64,000 nt of DNA from contig CAYSAU010000009.1 in assembly GCA_964429135.1 (NCBI GenBank), positions 1-64,000 of the forward strand, given 5' to 3'. Below are positions 7,987 to 15,873 of this stretch, one piece after another. The stretch's first letter is position 1. Every line of letters starts with the position of its first letter. A program made the translations under genes and the position numbers. The notes beneath the pieces are model-generated. The model was not told the DNA's origin. It saw only the letters and a list, made by a program, of their open reading frames with translations, and did not search any database. This DNA is from CAZSDU01 sp964429135. GTDB taxonomy: Bacteria; Bacteroidota; Bacteroidia; Bacteroidales; FEN-979.

Positions 7987-10701
7987 ATGAAACATCAGGA
8001 TAAATTAACCAAAGAACAATGGCAAGCATATCATAAAGAAGATATCTTCAATGAATTACAAACTTCTGAAAAAGGCATCACAGAAGACGAAGTAAAGGAA
8101 AGGTTGAGATTTTACGGCGAAAATAAATTGCCCGAAGGTAAAAAGATCACCTTACTGCAGATAATCCTTCACCAGTTATTGAATCCATTAATTTTTATCC
8201 TTCTGGCTGCTGCTGCTGCATCGGTGGCCATTGGCGAGGGCAAAGATGCCATTTTCATCTTTCTGGTCATTTTCATCAACAGCGCATTAGGCACCTATCA
8301 GGAATACAATGCCGAGAAAAGTGCCAGCAGCTTGCAGAAATTGATGAAAATCAAAGCCAGGGTAAGAAGGGAGGGTAAGGAATCTGAAATTTTCTCAGAA
8401 ATGATTGTACCTGGCGATATCGTGTTGCTCGAATCAGGCATGAAAGTGCCAGCTGATATGCGTTTACTCGAAATATCCGGATTGGAAATTGATGAAAGTT
8501 TCCTGACCGGAGAATCCATAGCAGCAAAAAAACAAACCGGAATATTGCAAAAAAACCTTGGTGTTGCCGAAAGGACTAATATGGCTTTTGCCGGTGCTAC
8601 GGTTATGAAAGGAAGAGGCCTGGGTGTGGTTGTTTGCACAGGTATAGATACCCAGGTAGGAAAAATTTCGCAGGATGTTAATGTATCAGCTTCTGCAAAG
8701 CCGCCACTGGTTCAACGGATGGAAAAATTCATCAGGCAAATCAGCATTTTCATTGTTGCCCTTAGCGTGCTTCTGGCAGTCATACTCCGAATCCAGGGAA
8801 TGGATCTGACAGCAATATTCTTTTTTGTGGTAGCATTAGCGGTTTCTTCCATTCCCGAAGGGCTGCCCGTGGCTTTGACGGTAGCCTTGTCCATTGCAAC
8901 TAAAAGAATGGCAAAGCGAAATGTAATTGTCCGTAAGCTTACATCTGTTGAGAGCCTGGGCAGTTGTACCGTAATTGCCAGTGATAAAACCGGAACATTA
9001 ACGGTTAACGAACAAACAGCTAAAATTATTCAATTGCCCAATGGAACGCGATATAGCATTAGCGGAGAAGGTTATAATGGAATTGGCTCAGTAACCCATC
9101 CCGATGGTAAGACATTGACATTTTCTGACAATGAAGAAATATTAAAAATCACTCGTATAGCTGTTTTTGCCAACGAAGCTTCTTTGATAAAAGAAAGCAA
9201 TCGATGGTCGCATCATGGCGATGCAATGGATGTTGCTTTGCTAAGCATGAGCCACAAACTTGGAGTAGATCCCGAAAAATGGCATGCTGAGGAAAAACCG
9301 ATTGGCAAAATTCCTTACGAGTCGGAACGAAAATTCTCTGCAACATTTTGCGAGGTGAATAACTCGGTTTACATTGGTGTAAAAGGAGCCGTTGAAACCA
9401 TACTCGGTTTTTGCGCCTTCATGTCCATCAATGGTGAGGTAAAAGAAATCGATAAAGATAGCATCCTAGCCGATGCGGAAATAATAGCTAAAGGCGGCTA
9501 CCGGGTTTTAGCATTTGCCAGCGGAGAATTTAAAGCATATGTGAAAAAGGAAGTTTATGAAAATGAAGATATTCCTGTCCTAACCTTTTACGGGCTGGTG
9601 GGATTTATTGATCCGCTAAGACCTGAAGCTAAAATATCAGTTGAACAATGCCATGGAGCAGGAATTAAAGTCATAATGATCACCGGCGACCATCCTGAAA
9701 CCGCCGGAACCATTGCCCGTGAATTGGGTATTGCGGATGCAACCACAACTGTGATAACCGGACAAATGCTGGCCGAATCGGGAGCATTTGATAGTCCTGC
9801 TTTTGAAAAACTTATAGCTTCAACAACTGTATTTGCAAGGGTTTCACCTACGCAGAAACTGGAAATTGTTGATGTTCTCATCCGTAAGGGAGAATTCGTT
9901 GCTGTAACAGGCGATGGCGTGAATGATGCCCCTGCACTGAAACGTGCCAATATCGGCGTGGCTATGGGTTCAGGCACTGATGTGGCAAAAGAAGTTGGTT
10001 CTATGATTGTAGTGGACGATAATTTCTCATCTATTGTTGCAGGGGTTGAAGAGGGCCGCTTTGCATATGACAATGTACGAAAAGTAATTTACTTGTTAAT
10101 TTCAACCGGAGCTGCTGAAATTATTCTTTTCCTTGCATCTATTTTTGTCGGTTTGCCATTGCCTCTTCTTGCCGTTCAATTATTATGGCTGAATCTCGTC
10201 ACCAATGGCATACAGGACGTAGCCCTTGCATTTGAAGGCGGTGAACCTGGAGCCATGAAACTACCTCCGCGGAGTCCCTCCGAAAAAATCTTCAACCCTA
10301 GTATGATTAACCAAACCATAACGGCGGGAGCGACAATGGGAATCGTCGTTTTCGGATTATGGTATTATCTGAACACCTTTACCTCAATGAACGAATTACA
10401 TGCACGAGACCTTATCTTATTACTCATGGTATTTATGCAGAATTTCCATGTATTCAATTGCCGATCAGAAAGGGTTTCTGCATTTAAGGTGCCATTAAAA
10501 AGAAATATCATGCTTGTGATAGGAGTTATGGCAGCGCAAGGGCTCCATGTCTTAAGTATGCAAATTCCGTTTATGCAAAACATCTTAAGAATTGAACCGA
10601 TAACCTTTAATGAGTGGTTGTATGTATTGGCACTGGCTGTGCCGATGATACTGGTCATGGAAGTGTTTAAATTTTTCAATAAACCCACAAGGGGAGTTTA
10701 G
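7987..10701 (+). CDS. P2-type cation-transporting ATPase
   Basis: The 904-residue pump has the full P2 layout: N-terminal cation-ATPase domain, actuator motif TGES (about 174-177), membrane motif PEGLP (about 290), phosphorylated Asp333 in DKTGTLT, TGDGVNDAP (about 641-649), and a C-terminal block of six membrane helices. It resembles SERCA/PMR1-type Ca2+ pumps, but helix M6 reads NLVTNGIQD where SERCA has NLVTDG, so a key Ca2+-site Asp is replaced by Asn. The ion may therefore not be Ca2+. It lies 42 bases after a K+/H+ antiporter. Codon use is slightly less AT-rich than in the genes before it. Confidence 0.92.
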   Translation: MKHQDKLTKEQWQAYHKEDIFNELQTSEKGITEDEVKERLRFYGENKLPEGKKITLLQIILHQLLNPLIFILLAAAAASVAIGEGKDAIFIFLVIFINSALGTYQEYNAEKSASSLQKLMKIKARVRREGKESEIFSEMIVPGDIVLLESGMKVPADMRLLEISGLEIDESFLTGESIAAKKQTGILQKNLGVAERTNMAFAGATVMKGRGLGVVVCTGIDTQVGKISQDVNVSASAKPPLVQRMEKFIRQISIFIVALSVLLAVILRIQGMDLTAIFFFVVALAVSSIPEGLPVALTVALSIATKRMAKRNVIVRKLTSVESLGSCTVIASDKTGTLTVNEQTAKIIQLPNGTRYSISGEGYNGIGSVTHPDGKTLTFSDNEEILKITRIAVFANEASLIKESNRWSHHGDAMDVALLSMSHKLGVDPEKWHAEEKPIGKIPYESERKFSATFCEVNNSVYIGVKGAVETILGFCAFMSINGEVKEIDKDSILADAEIIAKGGYRVLAFASGEFKAYVKKEVYENEDIPVLTFYGLVGFIDPLRPEAKISVEQCHGAGIKVIMITGDHPETAGTIARELGIADATTTVITGQMLAESGAFDSPAFEKLIASTTVFARVSPTQKLEIVDVLIRKGEFVAVTGDGVNDAPALKRANIGVAMGSGTDVAKEVGSMIVVDDNFSSIVAGVEEGRFAYDNVRKVIYLLISTGAAEIILFLASIFVGLPLPLLAVQLLWLNLVTNGIQDVALAFEGGEPGAMKLPPRSPSEKIFNPSMINQTITAGATMGIVVFGLWYYLNTFTSMNELHARDLILLLMVFMQNFHVFNCRSERVSAFKVPLKRNIMLVIGVMAAQGLHVLSMQIPFMQNILRIEPITFNEWLYVLALAVPMILVMEVFKFFNKPTRGV

Positions 10702-10784
10702 TCTCCGTCTTGTTACGGAATTTCTCAAACAAATTTGTTCTTTTAAACACCATTATCGGGTTCCGACATTAAACTGCAATCTAT

Positions 10785-11192
10785 ATGAGAATATGGTCTA
10801 TACACCCAAAATATCTTGACTCCAAGGGGTTGGTTGCACTCTGGCGTGAAACACTGTTGGCAAAGAAAGTTTTAGAAGGTAACACAATAGGTTATCGCCA
10901 TCATCCACAACTTGATCGTTTCAAAAATGCCAAACATCCACTCGCTGCAATCAACCAATACTTGATCAGTGTTTATGATGAATCGGTAAACAGACACTTC
11001 ACTTTTGACTGTAGTAAATTCAGCCATCCCATTGAACATACATTCCTTACAGTTAATGAAAGTCAAATCATTTTCGAATTCGGACATTTATTAGGCAAAT
11101 TAAAAGTCAGGGATATAAATTTGTATCATCAACTCAAAGGAACAAAAACCATTATTCCTCACCCGATGTTTCTTATAAAATTTGGGGAATAA
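10785..11192 (+). CDS. Pyrimidine dimer DNA glycosylase (T4 endonuclease V-like)
   Basis: The 135-residue product has the PF03013 signature: MRIWSIHPKYLDSKGLVALWRE at the N-terminus, YRHHPQLDRF, and a C-terminal hydrophobic strand. In T4 endonuclease V the N-terminal amine and a nearby Glu cut UV-induced pyrimidine dimers by a glycosylase/AP-lyase reaction; Glu22 is placed equivalently here. The length matches the phage enzyme (138 residues). It is a single gene at the right end of the AT-rich region. A 12-base palindrome (10728-10739) lies upstream, of unknown meaning. Confidence 0.85.
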   Translation: MRIWSIHPKYLDSKGLVALWRETLLAKKVLEGNTIGYRHHPQLDRFKNAKHPLAAINQYLISVYDESVNRHFTFDCSKFSHPIEHTFLTVNESQIIFEFGHLLGKLKVRDINLYHQLKGTKTIIPHPMFLIKFGE

Positions 11193-11268
11193 TCCTTTAC
11201 TTGATTATAGTGAGCTTCAAGTTACTTGAACCCTGTATCTAGAATTGAATAAATATTCCCGGTCTGAG

Positions 11269-11300
11269 TTTGGAAAACAGATATAGAATATTTACCTTTG
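11269..11300 (+). promoter_or_regulatory. Bacteroidota promoter for the response regulator
   Basis: TTTG at 11269-11272, a 20-base spacer and TACCTTTG at 11293-11300 match the primary-sigma consensus TTTG-N19-21-TAnnTTTG. The gene starts 16 bases further on, so the leader is very short. Confidence 0.75.
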
Positions 11301-11316
11301 TCCAATATGTTTCAGT

Positions 11317-11769
11317 ATGATCAATGTCTTTATCATCGATGACCATCCTGCTGTGATTGAAGGTCTTGCTTTTATGATCTCAAATCATGAGGAAGATGAC
11401 ATATTCGTCGTCGGATCAGCCCTGAACATGTCAAAAGCGCTGGAAACCATCCCTAAGCTTGATATTCAGGTAATCATCCTTGACCTCTTTATCGGCAAGG
11501 ATCTTCCTCTCAACAACTTCAACCTGTTGAAAAATATCTGCCCCGATGCAGCCGTAATGGTTTATTCGGCTGAAGATTCCATCCAATGGAAATACTGCAT
11601 GTTTAAAGCAGGGGTTAACGCATATCTCGGAAAATGCGAATCCCCTGAGCTTATCATTCCAACCATCAAAAAAATCGCAGACGGTTCTGTTTACCAGTCT
11701 TCCCCCGATAGCATAAATCTCAGCACCTGGAAAAAAATGGAAAAAACCATGTTCTGCCATGAGTTTTAA
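11317..11769 (+). CDS. Single-domain response regulator (NarL-type receiver, no HTH)
   Basis: The 150-residue protein is a CheY-like receiver. The acidic pair IIDDHP, the phosphoacceptor Asp in VIILDLF, the Ser/Thr switch region (MVYSAED) and a Lys in AYLGKCES are present. The sequence most resembles NarL/FixJ receivers, but it stops just after the linker (DGSVYQSSPDSINL), where a LuxR-type DNA-binding domain would begin. No HTH remnant is visible in the 70 bases downstream. It may act by protein contact or as a phosphate sink. No histidine kinase is nearby. Confidence 0.85.
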   Translation: MINVFIIDDHPAVIEGLAFMISNHEEDDIFVVGSALNMSKALETIPKLDIQVIILDLFIGKDLPLNNFNLLKNICPDAAVMVYSAEDSIQWKYCMFKAGVNAYLGKCESPELIIPTIKKIADGSVYQSSPDSINLSTWKKMEKTMFCHEF

Positions 11770-11810
11770 AACTCCTGCAGCTTACAATGCTGTTTGAATA
11801 CTTTTATAAG

Positions 11811-11818
11811 TACTTTTG
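11811..11818 (+). promoter_or_regulatory. Promoter -7 element for rmuC
   Basis: TACTTTTG fits TAnnTTTG and lies 20 bases before the rmuC ATG; the -33 box is weak. Confidence 0.45.
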
Positions 11819-11838
11819 TATCCAATCAAATCCAAGTC

Positions 11839-13140
11839 ATGTCTGATCTCCTCTTTGTGTTCATCACCCTGCTGGTTATATTTGTGTTTGTGCTGGTGAT
11901 TTTCCTCTTTCGGAAAAGAGGTAACACCCTTGCCGAAGTTGAAATTTCCCAACTCAAGGATCAGCTTCAGAAAGCCCAACTGAAGATCGATGAAAAAGAT
12001 GCTGTCATCCTTGAACTGAATAAGGAAGTCACTGAAAAAACAACCGACCTCCACCATATTCAACAAAGAATAGTTGAAAACAAATCGGAAATGGATAAAA
12101 TCCAGGAAAAATTCCGGACAGAGTTCAAGAATCTTGCCAACGAAATCCTCGAAGAAAAAACTAAGAAATTCACCGAACAGAATACAATCAGACTAGATGA
12201 AATTTTAAAACCACTGGGTGAAAAGATCCGGGAATTTGAGAAAAAAGTGGAGGACACTTATGATAAGGAGTCCAAACAGAGATTCTCACTGGAAAAGGAA
12301 ATCAGGAACCTGGCTGAGCTCAACCAGCAAATTAGCGCCGATGCAAAAAATCTAACCACCGCTCTGAAAATGGATACCAAAAAGCAGGGAAACTGGGGGG
12401 AACTGGTGCTGGAAAAAGTGCTGGAAAGCTCAGGATTGGTCAAAGGTCAGGAATATGTGCGTGAGTTTTCAACCCGTACCGATCAGGGTGATGTTTACCG
12501 TCCCGATGTGATTATTAATCTTCCCGACAACAAGCACATCATTATCGACTCCAAGGTTTCTCTTCAGGCCTATAATGATTTTATTGCCGCTGACAGCATG
12601 GAGGAGAAGGAAAAACAGATGAAGCTCCACCTCTACTCCATCCGTAACCATGTAAAAATGCTGAGTGAAAAAAATTATCACAACCTCTCTGCCTTCGACA
12701 CCCCTGATTACGTCCTGCTGTTCATTCCCATCGAATCCTCCTTCAGTCTGGCTGTTCAGTCTGATGCTGAGCTGTTTTCCTATGCCTGGGAGAGAAATGT
12801 AGTTATAGTAAGTCCGACCACTCTGCTGGCCACCCTGAAAACAGTAGCTTCGATCTGGAAACACGAAAAACAAACCCAGAATGCCATCGAAATAGCTCGT
12901 CAGGGAGGCATGCTCTATGATAAATTTGTTTCTTTCCTGGCCGATCTTGATAAGCTCGGCAGTCAACTCGACACGGTCCAAAGAACTTACGGAGAAGCCC
13001 ATAAAAAAATCTCTTCCGGTGCCGGTAACCTGATCGGGAAAGTGGAGAAACTTAAGGAACTCGGTGCCAAGGCTTCCAAAGAAATACCCAGATCGTTGCT
13101 GGAAAAAGCAGTTGACAAGGATGAATTGAGTGACAAATGA
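11839..13140 (+). CDS. rmuC: DNA recombination protein RmuC
   Basis: The 433-residue protein has an N-terminal membrane helix (about residues 3-24), a long coiled coil (about 30-170) and the RmuC nuclease-like domain. Family hallmarks are KQGNWGELVLEKVLESSGL, the PD-(D/E)xK-like strand HIIIDSKVSLQAY, and SPTTLLATLKTVASIW. RmuC limits inversions and recombination at short inverted repeats. I start at the ATG at 11839; an upstream in-frame TTG at 11794 would add residues ahead of the membrane helix and overlap the promoter. The gene is followed after 10 bases by rlmB. Confidence 0.93.
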   Translation: MSDLLFVFITLLVIFVFVLVIFLFRKRGNTLAEVEISQLKDQLQKAQLKIDEKDAVILELNKEVTEKTTDLHHIQQRIVENKSEMDKIQEKFRTEFKNLANEILEEKTKKFTEQNTIRLDEILKPLGEKIREFEKKVEDTYDKESKQRFSLEKEIRNLAELNQQISADAKNLTTALKMDTKKQGNWGELVLEKVLESSGLVKGQEYVREFSTRTDQGDVYRPDVIINLPDNKHIIIDSKVSLQAYNDFIAADSMEEKEKQMKLHLYSIRNHVKMLSEKNYHNLSAFDTPDYVLLFIPIESSFSLAVQSDAELFSYAWERNVVIVSPTTLLATLKTVASIWKHEKQTQNAIEIARQGGMLYDKFVSFLADLDKLGSQLDTVQRTYGEAHKKISSGAGNLIGKVEKLKELGAKASKEIPRSLLEKAVDKDELSDK

Positions 13141-13150
13141 CAAGTGAGAT

Positions 13151-13894
13151 ATGAAAAAAGAATCCTATATATATGGCATCAGGCCGGCCATTGAAGCGAT
13201 CAAGGCAGGCAAGGAAATCGAAAAAATTCTACTGCAAAACGGGCTCAAGGGAGAAGGCTTCAGAGAACTTTTCGGGTTCATTAAGGAAGTCGAGATTCCT
13301 TTCCAGTTTGTCCCTATTGAAAAGCTAAACCGGCTCAGCCGGCAGAACCATCAGGGGGTTGTTACCTTCCTTTCAGAAATCCCCTATCAGAAGTTGGAAG
13401 ACCTCATTCCCATGGTATATGAAAAAGGACGGATGCCACTTTTTCTCCTACTTGACCGTATTACCGATGTACGTAACCTCGGCGCGATTGCCCGTACCGC
13501 AGAATGTGCAGGGGTTGACGGGCTGGTGATTCCCTCACGGGGATCTGCTATGATCAATTCAGATGCCATCAAGACCTCTGCAGGAGCCTTGTACAAACTC
13601 CCTGTAATCCGTAGTGAAAACCTGAAAGAGGCTATTGTTTTCCTGAAAAACAGCGGGCTTTCCATCATCGCAGCCACGGAGAAGTCAAGTCAAACTTACA
13701 CCACGGTTGACATGAACAAACCCCTGGCGCTGATCCTGGGTTCAGAAGGCGAAGGGATCTCGGAAGAATACCTTAAACTGTGCGATCACACCCTCCGCGT
13801 TCCAGTCTCAGGAGAAATTGATTCCCTTAATGTTTCAGTGGCCTGCGGAGTCATCTTATATGAAATCATCAGGCAAAGAAATATCATTGCATGA
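13151..13894 (+). CDS. rlmB: 23S rRNA (guanosine-2'-O)-methyltransferase RlmB
   Basis: The 247-residue SpoU-family (SPOUT knot) enzyme methylates the ribose of G2251 in 23S rRNA. An N-terminal substrate-binding domain (YIYGIRPAIEAIKAG, NHQGVVTFL) precedes the catalytic domain with DRITDVRNLGAIARTAECAG, PLALILGSEGEGIS and the knot motif EIDSLNVSVACGVILYE. A second SpoU enzyme in this window (31493) lacks the N-terminal domain and is TrmH-like, which supports this call. The stop overlaps the next start codon (ATGA). Confidence 0.93.
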   Translation: MKKESYIYGIRPAIEAIKAGKEIEKILLQNGLKGEGFRELFGFIKEVEIPFQFVPIEKLNRLSRQNHQGVVTFLSEIPYQKLEDLIPMVYEKGRMPLFLLLDRITDVRNLGAIARTAECAGVDGLVIPSRGSAMINSDAIKTSAGALYKLPVIRSENLKEAIVFLKNSGLSIIAATEKSSQTYTTVDMNKPLALILGSEGEGISEEYLKLCDHTLRVPVSGEIDSLNVSVACGVILYEIIRQRNIIA

Positions 13895-14109
13895 ACAAGC
13901 GCATTTTTATCCTGAAGATACAGGGCACAAAAAAAATTCCTGATTATATCCAGATCCGGGATGAAGATTTCACCCTGATCGCATATTTTAAAGTGAATAA
14001 TCCGAAAACAGCGCTTTCCCAGTGCCACTTGCTGGATAACAAGGATGATATCCAGCAGTTGATAAAGGAATTGCCTTACGGGAAAATGATGGCGCTTAAT
14101 ATAACCTGA
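13891..14109 (+). CDS. Small conserved protein of unknown function
   Basis: The 72-residue product starts inside the rlmB stop (ATGA overlap), so translation is probably coupled. It has no signal peptide or membrane segment. The sequence suggests a compact alpha/beta domain: ILKIQGTKKIPDYIQIRDEDFTLIAYF followed by a helix-rich end (DDIQQLIKELPYGKMMALNI). Its place between rlmB and ftsE, in the same direction, suggests a housekeeping role. I do not recognise the family. Confidence 0.7.
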   Translation: MNKRIFILKIQGTKKIPDYIQIRDEDFTLIAYFKVNNPKTALSQCHLLDNKDDIQQLIKELPYGKMMALNIT

Positions 14110-14139
14110 GTATCGTTTAACTTGACTCAATAATCATCA

Positions 14140-14835
14140 ATGGAAACCATGACAGGCGAACGTATCATAGAACTCGAGAAAATATCGGTTTATCATAATG
14201 AAAACCTGATTCTGGCCAATGTTACCATGAGTATTCATGCCGGTGAATTTGTTTACCTAATCGGAAAAACAGGGAGTGGAAAAAGCAGCCTCCTGAAAAC
14301 CATCTATGCCGAATTACCGGTGAGAATAGGTGCAGCCAGGGTAGCCGGTTACGACCTTCGCAGGTTAAGGATCAAAGACGTTCCCTACCTGAGGCGTAAA
14401 CTCGGTATCGTTTTTCAGGATTTTCAACTTCTGATGGACCGTTCAGTGAATGATAACCTCCTGTTTGTAATGCATGCCACAGGTTGGAAAGACAAGCGAC
14501 AAATGCAGAAACGTCTGCTGGAAGTACTCGCTAAAGTGAACCTTGGGAATAAAGGTCCTAAAATGCCCCATCAACTCTCAGGCGGAGAGCAGCAGCGTGT
14601 TGCCATTGCCAGGGCATTGGTCAACGACCCGGAAGTCATACTGGCCGATGAACCAACAGGGAACCTGGACCCGGAAAGTTCAGAAGGAATTATCAGCCTG
14701 TTGATGGACATCTCCAAAACAGGCCGGGCCGTAATGACGGCAACGCATAACTATACGTTTTTCGACAAGTATCCGGCCCGGACTTTAATGTGTGAAAAAG
14801 GAAAAATTATTCCTGTAACTACGCACCCAACGTAG
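14140..14835 (+). CDS. ftsE: Cell division ABC ATPase FtsE
   Basis: The 231-residue ABC nucleotide-binding domain has Walker A (GKTGSGKSS, about residues 43-51), Q-loop (GIVFQDFQLL), signature LSGGEQQRVAIARAL, Walker B (VILADEPTGNLD) and the switch His (TATHNY). The FtsE-type ending (VMTATHNYTFFDKYP, R.L.C..G) marks the FtsE subgroup, which partners FtsX to activate cell-wall hydrolases at the septum. ftsX is not nearby, as is usual in this phylum. The 3' end overlaps argF, on the other strand, by 17 bases. Confidence 0.9.
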   Translation: METMTGERIIELEKISVYHNENLILANVTMSIHAGEFVYLIGKTGSGKSSLLKTIYAELPVRIGAARVAGYDLRRLRIKDVPYLRRKLGIVFQDFQLLMDRSVNDNLLFVMHATGWKDKRQMQKRLLEVLAKVNLGNKGPKMPHQLSGGEQQRVAIARALVNDPEVILADEPTGNLDPESSEGIISLLMDISKTGRAVMTATHNYTFFDKYPARTLMCEKGKIIPVTTHPT

Positions 14836-15820
14836 CTACCATTACAGCTTTGATGGTGTGCAGACGGTTTTCGGCTTCATCAAACACAACAGAAGCAGGG
14901 GATTCAAATACTTCTTCTGTCACTTCCAACCCGTCCAGTTTATATTTTTTATAAATCCCGAGTCCGACTTCAGTATCTTTGTTGTGAAAAGAAGGAAGGC
15001 AATGTAAAAACTTGACCTTGGGGTTGCCGGTTTTTTTCATCAGGGCAGTATTTACCTGATAGGGAAGCATTTCCCGTATGCGCTCTTCCCAAAGCTCCTT
15101 AGCTTCACCCATTGAAAGCCAGACATCGGTATAAATAAAATCGACGCCCTTTACACCCTCTGAAGCATTTTCAGTGAAGGTGATTTTGGCCCCTGTTTCT
15201 TTGGCAATTTTTTTACAGGTATCGACAAGGTTTTTTTCAGGCCAGTATTTTTTCGGAGCACAAGCACGAAAATCCATTCCCATTTTAGCAGCACCTACCA
15301 TGAGAGAATTTCCCATATTGTTGCGGGCATCACCACAGTATGCAAAGGATACCTGATGCAGTGGTTTGTCGGAATGCTCCATCATCGTCATAAAATCAGC
15401 CAGAACCTGGGTGGGATGAAATTCATTGGTCAATCCATTCCATACCGGAACACCGGCATATTTCCCCAATTCTTCGACAATGGCCTGTCCAAATCCGCGG
15501 TATTCAATGCCATCATACATCCTTCCCAAAACACGGGCAGTGTCCTTCATGGTTTCTTTCTTGCCGATATGGGAACCTTCAGGCCCAAGATAAGTAATCC
15601 TTGCCCCCTGATCATAGGCAGCCGTTTCAAAAGCGCAACGGGTCCGTGTGGAGGCCTTTTCAAAGATCAGGGCAATGTTTTTTCCTTTCAGCATGGGCTG
15701 TTCCGTTCCTGCATACTTAGCCCTCTTCAGATCAATGGCCAGATCCAGGAAAAATTTAATTTCCTGTGGCGTAAAATCCAGCAGTTTAAGAAAATTTCGG
15801 TTTCTCAGATTGAAAGACAT
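14819..15820 (-). CDS. argF: Ornithine carbamoyltransferase
   Basis: It makes citrulline from ornithine and carbamoyl phosphate in arginine synthesis. The 333-residue length is normal. The carbamoyl-phosphate motif FEKASTRTR, the MKDTARVLGRMYDGIEYRGF segment, NEFHPTQ..AD, and the ornithine-binding HCLPSFHN are present. The short acetylornithine-transcarbamylase variant of some Bacteroidetes lacks the OTC-type HCLP and DxxxSMG features seen here (DVWLSMGE), so true OTC is favoured. No other arg genes are adjacent. A -7 motif lies upstream at 15858-15865. Confidence 0.92.
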   Translation of the reverse strand: MSFNLRNRNFLKLLDFTPQEIKFFLDLAIDLKRAKYAGTEQPMLKGKNIALIFEKASTRTRCAFETAAYDQGARITYLGPEGSHIGKKETMKDTARVLGRMYDGIEYRGFGQAIVEELGKYAGVPVWNGLTNEFHPTQVLADFMTMMEHSDKPLHQVSFAYCGDARNNMGNSLMVGAAKMGMDFRACAPKKYWPEKNLVDTCKKIAKETGAKITFTENASEGVKGVDFIYTDVWLSMGEAKELWEERIREMLPYQVNTALMKKTGNPKVKFLHCLPSFHNKDTEVGLGIYKKYKLDGLEVTEEVFESPASVVFDEAENRLHTIKAVMVATLGA

Positions 15821-15857
15821 AAAATAAGGTTTTAGATTTACGATTGATATTTTTGTG

Positions 15858-15865
15858 CAAAATTA
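15858..15865 (-). promoter_or_regulatory. Promoter -7 element for argF
   Basis: Read on the minus strand this is TAATTTTG, fitting TAnnTTTG, 38 bases before the argF start. No arginine-repressor (ARG box) palindrome is evident. Confidence 0.45.
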
Positions 15866-15873
15866 GGATTTTT

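Noticed and set aside
9588..10073. Long minus-strand open frame inside the P-type ATPase gene
   Set aside because: Antisense of conserved ATPase motifs; rich in Ser, Thr and Pro as expected for reverse reading.
10728..10739. Palindrome AACAAATTTGTT before the pyrimidine dimer glycosylase gene
   Set aside because: Perfect, but only 12 bases of A/T-rich sequence, which is expected by chance in AT-rich spacers; no linked regulator gene.
12469..13143. A 224-residue open frame on the minus strand
   Set aside because: It is antisense to rmuC, whose frame carries a full set of family motifs; the opposite frame has no recognisable domain.
14819..15820. N-acetyl- or N-succinylornithine transcarbamylase, known from some Bacteroidetes
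   Set aside because: The sequence carries OTC-type STRTR, SMGE and HCLPSFHN features; a tree would settle it.
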